Below are positions 60,246 to 64,000 of a DNA stretch of 64,000 nt, piece after piece. Positions within the stretch are counted from its first letter, which is position 1. Each line of letters opens with the position of its first letter. The DNA is from Chloroflexi bacterium OLB14. Its GTDB lineage: Bacteria; Chloroflexota; Anaerolineae; Anaerolineales; Villigracilaceae. Made by a program: the position numbers and the translations under genes. The stretch covers positions 1 to 64,000 of the forward strand of contig LMZR01000049.1 in NCBI GenBank assembly GCA_001567105.1. Direction: 5' to 3'. Under the pieces are notes generated by a model. The model saw only the letters and a program-made list of their open reading frames with translations. It was not told the origin of the DNA and did no database searches.

Positions 60246-62618
60246 CTACGCCCCATACGGCACCCAGATATTTTTTACCTGAGTGGCATGTCTTAATATT
60301 TCTTCCATCTGTGGCAAATCGCCATTTGAATTTAATACCCAAGTCTGTTTCATATTTCCAGTGGATGCAGATTGCACAGCCTTGCCACCATCTTTTGAGC
60401 CTGCGTACCAAATCACATCTACGTCATCATGTTCGGATAATGTTTTTGCTAATTCATCTCGATACCCAGTGACGATGTTAATTGTCCCAGCAGGCACATC
60501 AGATGTTTCTAACACTTGATAAAAATCTGTTGCGCTCAATGGCGAAACAGGTGATGGCACAACCACTAAAGCATTTCCCATGGCTAATGCCGAACCTGCT
60601 AATTGACATAATGCTAATAAAGGTTTGTCATCAGGTAATAAAATCGCCATCACGCCAATTGCTTCTGGAACTGCAAGCGTCACATTTCGAATTGGCGTGT
60701 TGTGAACAACGCCATCGTATTTATCAGCCCAAGCAGCGGCGGTGAATAAGGCTTCAATAGATTGTTCTACTTCTTGATTTGCTGAATCAGAGTCAACGCC
60801 TGTTTGTTGGCAGATTCTTTTTGCAAATTCATCAGCACGCGCGGCGAGGTTTTCAGCCAGATAATATAAAATCTGCGCCTTGTTATGACCAGTTGTCTTA
60901 AACCATTTTTCTGCTGCGCCTCTAGCGGCTTCAACTGCATTACGAATATCTTTACGATTGCCTGCTCCAACTTCAGCGATTAAATTCCCATGTGCATCTT
61001 TTACGTCAAGTGAATATCCGCTATCAGGTCTGGCTTGTTTGCCGTTGATGAATAATTTTGCGGTGCGATCCATAGAAGGCAGAATATCGAATGAAGAATG
61101 CAAAATATTGGTTTGCTTTTTTTTCTTTGTTTTTTCATTCTGACTTCTGACTTCTGACTTCTGACTTCTCTTCACGTACTCAAACAATCCTTCCTTTCCA
61201 CCTTCTCTACCAAATCCCGATTCACGATAACCACCAAAACCAGAAGCGGCATCAAATAAATTTGTGGAGTTAATCCAAATGGTGCCTGCTTTAATTTGCG
61301 TGGCGATATCTAATGCTAAATTTATATCTTCGCTCCAAATACAAGCGGCGAGTCCGAAACGAGTGTTGTTGGCTAACTTGACTGCTTCATCAGGTGTTCT
61401 GAATGTCATTGCCGCCAGTACGGGACCAAAAATTTCAACTTGTGCAATCGTAGATGCAGGTGCAACATTGGTAAATAATGTCGGCGGATAAAAATATCCG
61501 TCCGTTGGGCAAGACCAACTTGGTTGCCACATTTGCGCGCCTTCATCTTGCCCTTGTTGCACCAGCGATTCTATTTTTTGTAATTGCACAGGCGCGATGA
61601 TTGCTCCAATATCCACTGCTTTATCTAATGGGTCACCGACTCTTAATTTTTCCATGCGTGCTTTTAATTTCTTATACATTTTTTCAGCCACGCCTTCTTG
61701 CACTAACAAACGCGAACCCGCACAACATACTTGACCTTGATTAAACCAAATCGCATCTACTACGCCTTCAACTGCGGAATCTAAATCCGCATCGTCGAAG
61801 ACGATGAAAGGAGACTTCCCTCCCAGCTCAAGAGAAATTTTCTTAGCAGTACCCGCTGTCGCCTTGCGAATGATGCGTCCCACATCTGTCGAACCCGTAA
61901 AAGCAATTTTATCCACATCTGCATTGACTAAAGCCGCGCCAGTTCTTCCATCGCCTGTAATAATATTTACAACACCAGCGGGCAAAATCTTGGCGCAAAT
62001 TTCTGCAAACAATAATGCAGTTAATGATGTGAACTCGGCGGGTTTCAATACAACGGTGTTGCCCATTGCAAGTGCGGGCGCGATTTTCCACGAAAGCATA
62101 AGCAATGGAAAATTCCACGGGATGATTTGACCAACCACGCCAAGCGATTCATAATTTTTCATTTCGCTAGACATAAGTTGCGCCCAACCTGCATGATGAT
62201 AAAAATGTCTGGCGACTAAGGGAATATCAATATCGCGCGTTTCACGAATCGGTTTGCCGTTGTCCATTGTTTCGAGGACTGCGAAGAGACGCGAATGTTT
62301 TTGAATTTGACGCGCGATAGCATACAAATAACGCGCTCGGGCATGACCTGATAACTGACTCCATTTACTATAAGCTTTTTTCGCCGCTCTGACGGCATCT
62401 TGCACATCGCTTTCACTGGCTTGAGCAATGTCGGCAAGTTTATTTTTGTTAGCAGGGTTTATCGAATCAAAATATTCTTTTGGTGATGGGTCGCGCCATT
62501 CGTTGTTGATGAATAATCCAAATTTACGATTGTGCGCATCCAACCATTCTTCAGCTGGTTTGCTTGCTTCGGGAGCGAGTCCGTAAGTTAATGTGTCAAG
62601 TATTTCGGTTACTGTCAT
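60246..62618 (-). CDS. ALDH16-like tandem aldehyde dehydrogenase
   Basis: From ATG 62618 the protein has 790 residues with two aldehyde dehydrogenase domains. The first (about 1-480) is complete: IIPWNFPLLMLSWKIAPALA, the general base Glu in LELGGKSPFIVFDDADLDSA and the nucleophile in WFNQGQVCCAGSRLLV. The second (about 515-790) begins LFINGKQARPDSGYSLDVKD and lacks the catalytic Cys and the C-terminal part. This matches the ALDH16 plan, known from animals and some bacteria. A TGACTTC heptamer tract (61139-61170) is translated in the linker (QKSEVRSQNEKTKKKK). It oxidises aldehydes to acids with NAD(P). An ATG 11 codons earlier is rejected. Confidence 0.9.
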   Translation of the reverse strand: MTVTEILDTLTYGLAPEASKPAEEWLDAHNRKFGLFINNEWRDPSPKEYFDSINPANKNKLADIAQASESDVQDAVRAAKKAYSKWSQLSGHARARYLYAIARQIQKHSRLFAVLETMDNGKPIRETRDIDIPLVARHFYHHAGWAQLMSSEMKNYESLGVVGQIIPWNFPLLMLSWKIAPALAMGNTVVLKPAEFTSLTALLFAEICAKILPAGVVNIITGDGRTGAALVNADVDKIAFTGSTDVGRIIRKATAGTAKKISLELGGKSPFIVFDDADLDSAVEGVVDAIWFNQGQVCCAGSRLLVQEGVAEKMYKKLKARMEKLRVGDPLDKAVDIGAIIAPVQLQKIESLVQQGQDEGAQMWQPSWSCPTDGYFYPPTLFTNVAPASTIAQVEIFGPVLAAMTFRTPDEAVKLANNTRFGLAACIWSEDINLALDIATQIKAGTIWINSTNLFDAASGFGGYRESGFGREGGKEGLFEYVKRSQKSEVRSQNEKTKKKKQTNILHSSFDILPSMDRTAKLFINGKQARPDSGYSLDVKDAHGNLIAEVGAGNRKDIRNAVEAARGAAEKWFKTTGHNKAQILYYLAENLAARADEFAKRICQQTGVDSDSANQEVEQSIEALFTAAAWADKYDGVVHNTPIRNVTLAVPEAIGVMAILLPDDKPLLALCQLAGSALAMGNALVVVPSPVSPLSATDFYQVLETSDVPAGTINIVTGYRDELAKTLSEHDDVDVIWYAGSKDGGKAVQSASTGNMKQTWVLNSNGDLPQMEEILRHATQVKNIWVPYGA

Positions 62619-62651
62619 ATTTTTTTCCTTTTCAAACACAAAGGCTTGCAT

Positions 62652-62852
62652 TGAGTTTATCGAAATGACACAAAGGTCACTAAGGGTTGTGGTATTTTAT
62701 TAGTATTACTTTCATTATTCGTCGGACTAAAGTCCTGCCTCAGTACATAAAAGCCTTCGGGCTGAGTCTGCTTTAGCAGACTTTCATGCACTGAGCAAGG
62801 GATTTATTCCGATGCGAATGTGAGGGTGTCGAGAATGAAGAACTCCGATTAA
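62652..62852. repeat. Intergenic hairpin region before the aldehyde dehydrogenase gene
   Basis: CGGACTAAAGTCCTGCCTCAG and GTCTGCTTTAGCAGAC hairpins (62721-62800), with CTCAGTACATAAAAG and CTTTCATGCACTGAG, form a larger inverted structure. No gene was seen in this gap of about 200 bases. Confidence 0.55.
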
Positions 62853-63809
62853 TTATTGTGGCGAACCGAAAACAAAATAAGGCCATGTTTCGCGACCAAG
62901 AACAAATTCACTTGTTTTGCTTCCAGTCCACTCAGGATTGGTCAGGTCTGAAAACTCAAAAATCAAACCAGGACCTACAAATGCCATTTCATAAAACATC
63001 GCTTCCGTCCACTTTGTAGCCGCGAGAGACGGTGCTATGTCAACATATAAATTATTAGCCATATCTGTCCATATTTTAATCATATAACTGTTGGTGTATC
63101 CATAGTTTGGAGGTGATTTTATCTCTGAAAATCCGTTTTTTTCTTTATTATCGATTAACGATTGGTAATCACCTCGAATGTGTATTTCAATTATAGTTCC
63201 TGGCCATAGCCCCCATCGTTGAGACCCACCAACAGTGGAAAAATCAAGATAAAACTTACGAGCATCAAAATTAGGCTTATTAAATTCTTCTATTGTAGTA
63301 ATAATATCTCTATCTAAACATGCATTTATCATATTAGTGAACATACTAGTGTTGAAATTCACTACACCTCTTGGGTCAATATTTTCAGTGTGGTGTAAAG
63401 TTGGTATAGATTCTCCAGCTTCAATTGAACTGTCAATATATATATTCATGAGAAATGCATCAAGATATCCTTCATCATTAACTTCCCTACTTCGATCCAA
63501 CATATAATCACTAAAAATAGTGAGATACCATGAATTTCGCTCTTCATCCCATATATAAGTTAAAGTATTTCCATTTTCTGTGGTTTTATCCAGAAAATAG
63601 TCACCGTTTTCAAAACGAGAATATTCTGCTGGCGCATTTGGGTCAATGGTTGGAACTTGTGTTTCGGTTGGAGAAGGAATATTTGTAGGCGCTGACGTGA
63701 TAGTCACTTCGGAAGTGACTGTTATATTTAGGGCTTGAGTCGGCGCAGAGGTGCAAGAAACCAGAACAATAATTCCAGTTATTATGAGCAATATGTTTTT
63801 CAACTTCAT
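62853..63809 (-). CDS. Lipoprotein of unknown function
   Basis: The 318-residue protein starts MKLKNILLIITGIIVLVSC, a lipobox. The first part of the linker, NITVTSEVTITSA, is encoded by a GTGACxGTCAC palindrome (63697-63725). After a Thr/Pro stretch comes a globular domain of about 250 residues with RFENGDYFLDKTTENGNTLT, IWDEERNSWYLTIFSDYML and TKWTEAMFYEMAFVGPGLIF. I recognise no family. It is probably anchored to the outer face of the membrane. Confidence 0.7.
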   Translation of the reverse strand: MKLKNILLIITGIIVLVSCTSAPTQALNITVTSEVTITSAPTNIPSPTETQVPTIDPNAPAEYSRFENGDYFLDKTTENGNTLTYIWDEERNSWYLTIFSDYMLDRSREVNDEGYLDAFLMNIYIDSSIEAGESIPTLHHTENIDPRGVVNFNTSMFTNMINACLDRDIITTIEEFNKPNFDARKFYLDFSTVGGSQRWGLWPGTIIEIHIRGDYQSLIDNKEKNGFSEIKSPPNYGYTNSYMIKIWTDMANNLYVDIAPSLAATKWTEAMFYEMAFVGPGLIFEFSDLTNPEWTGSKTSEFVLGRETWPYFVFGSPQ

Positions 63810-63861
63810 ATAGTTATTTTCCTCTTGCTTCTTCTAAAGACCTGACAGGTTTAATTTAGAA

Positions 63862-64000
63862 TCAACCAATCTTCTCGTTCTTTTCCAACATCTCAACAAA
63901 CTGCCTGATTTTTTTCTGGCGTGTTTCTGCTTTCTTGACATTATGAATGCGGAATAAAAATGAATATCTCTCTGAACTTTTCAGTGCTTCAAAAGTTGCT
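63862..64000 (-). CDS. C-terminal end of a YdeI/OmpD-associated-type protein (partial)
   Basis: The open frame enters from the right edge and ends at TGA (63862-63864 on the plus strand). The residues ATFEALKSSERYSFLFRIHN and VKKAETRQKKIRQFVEML match the usual C-terminus of the YdeI family, where a helix ...xAKKPETRxRRIxKxVEML... follows the FxxLSxSxR motif. Only about 45 residues are visible. The function of the family is unclear; it has been linked to peptide and stress resistance. Confidence 0.7.
   Translation of the reverse strand, partial: ATFEALKSSERYSFLFRIHNVKKAETRQKKIRQFVEMLEKNEKIG

Noticed and set aside
1..64000. tRNA, rRNA, tmRNA and known riboswitches
   Set aside because: I looked for T-loop and anticodon-like patterns and long structured leaders in the gaps and found none convincing. 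A covariance search was not possible here.

Overview
The window looks like a chromosomal segment of a low-GC member of the Chloroflexota, most likely class Anaerolineae. No rRNA or other phylogenetic marker was checked, so this rests on gene style. It has many lipoproteins with Thr/Pro-rich linkers after the lipobox, SLH-domain surface proteins with paired cysteines, a Rex repressor, a single-copy MreB, an ALDH16-like double aldehyde dehydrogenase, and intergenic regions full of short tandem and palindromic repeats. No outer-membrane assembly gene is visible, which fits a monoderm envelope. No rRNA, tRNA, CRISPR array, prophage or insertion sequence was found.

Layout. Positions 1-2840 are part of an integron gene-cassette array: three ~130-bp attC sites of one family separate single-gene cassettes, all on the + strand, and the integrase is not in the window. 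The cassettes carry the tail of one gene, a protein with an N-terminal ubiquitin-like domain ending in RGGGG, and a frameshifted WD/TolB-like lipoprotein. The next gene, an Ntn-hydrolase (2904-3686), follows the last recognisable attC. From 3.9 to 13.4 kb lie mostly minus-strand envelope and turnover genes: SDH/ClpP-like protease, GH3 glycosidase, glycerophosphodiesterase, AAA+ ATPase and S41 protease, plus a plus-strand glycosyltransferase. At 13.8-15.5 kb is a sigma factor, DegV and small membrane protein operon. At 15.8-24.4 kb are core genes: uvrA, a LysM protein, rpsT, argS, obgE and a DedA-family gene. At 24.5-31.6 kb are an SlyD-type isomerase, a P1-family peptidase, a three-gene ABC-2 exporter and an ABC-F protein. 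At 32-40 kb are a RecB/Cas4-like nuclease, then SH3b lipoprotein, FecR lipoprotein, CHASE2-adenylate cyclase and an SLH-anchored M35-type metalloprotease, then another SLH protein. At 40-51 kb are rex with its own operator, mreB, a D-Ala-D-Ala-ligase-like gene, a cold-shock gene, a HerA-like ATPase, a PLD lipoprotein, murJ, xseB, xseA and a HIT hydrolase. At 51-64 kb are an SdrD-B-like lipoprotein, an AlkD-like glycosylase, a Phd/VapC pair, a truncated globin, thiolase and hydroxyacyl-CoA dehydrogenase, a GMC oxidoreductase, an ALDH16-like enzyme, a lipoprotein and the end of a YdeI-like gene.

Two features cut across the window. First, at least seven genes (lipoprotein, dedA, ABC ATPase, cyclase, HerA-like ATPase, murJ, PIN toxin) are broken by one-base indels, most in homopolymer runs. 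This is more easily explained by uncorrected long-read consensus errors than by gene decay, so each is annotated as one gene with frameshift. Second, several families of heptamer and octamer tandem repeats and perfect palindromes fill the gaps between genes, and copies have been absorbed in frame into coding sequences (argS, the P1 peptidase, the nuclease, murJ, the GMC oxidoreductase, ALDH and two lipoproteins).

How the genes work together is partly readable. The uvrA, xseA/xseB, alkD and RecB-like genes serve DNA repair. mreB, murJ, the ligase, GH3, LysM and SLH genes serve the cell wall. Thiolase, hydroxyacyl-CoA dehydrogenase, GMC oxidoreductase and ALDH suggest acyl-CoA, alcohol and aldehyde metabolism, and Rex links expression to the NADH/NAD+ ratio.
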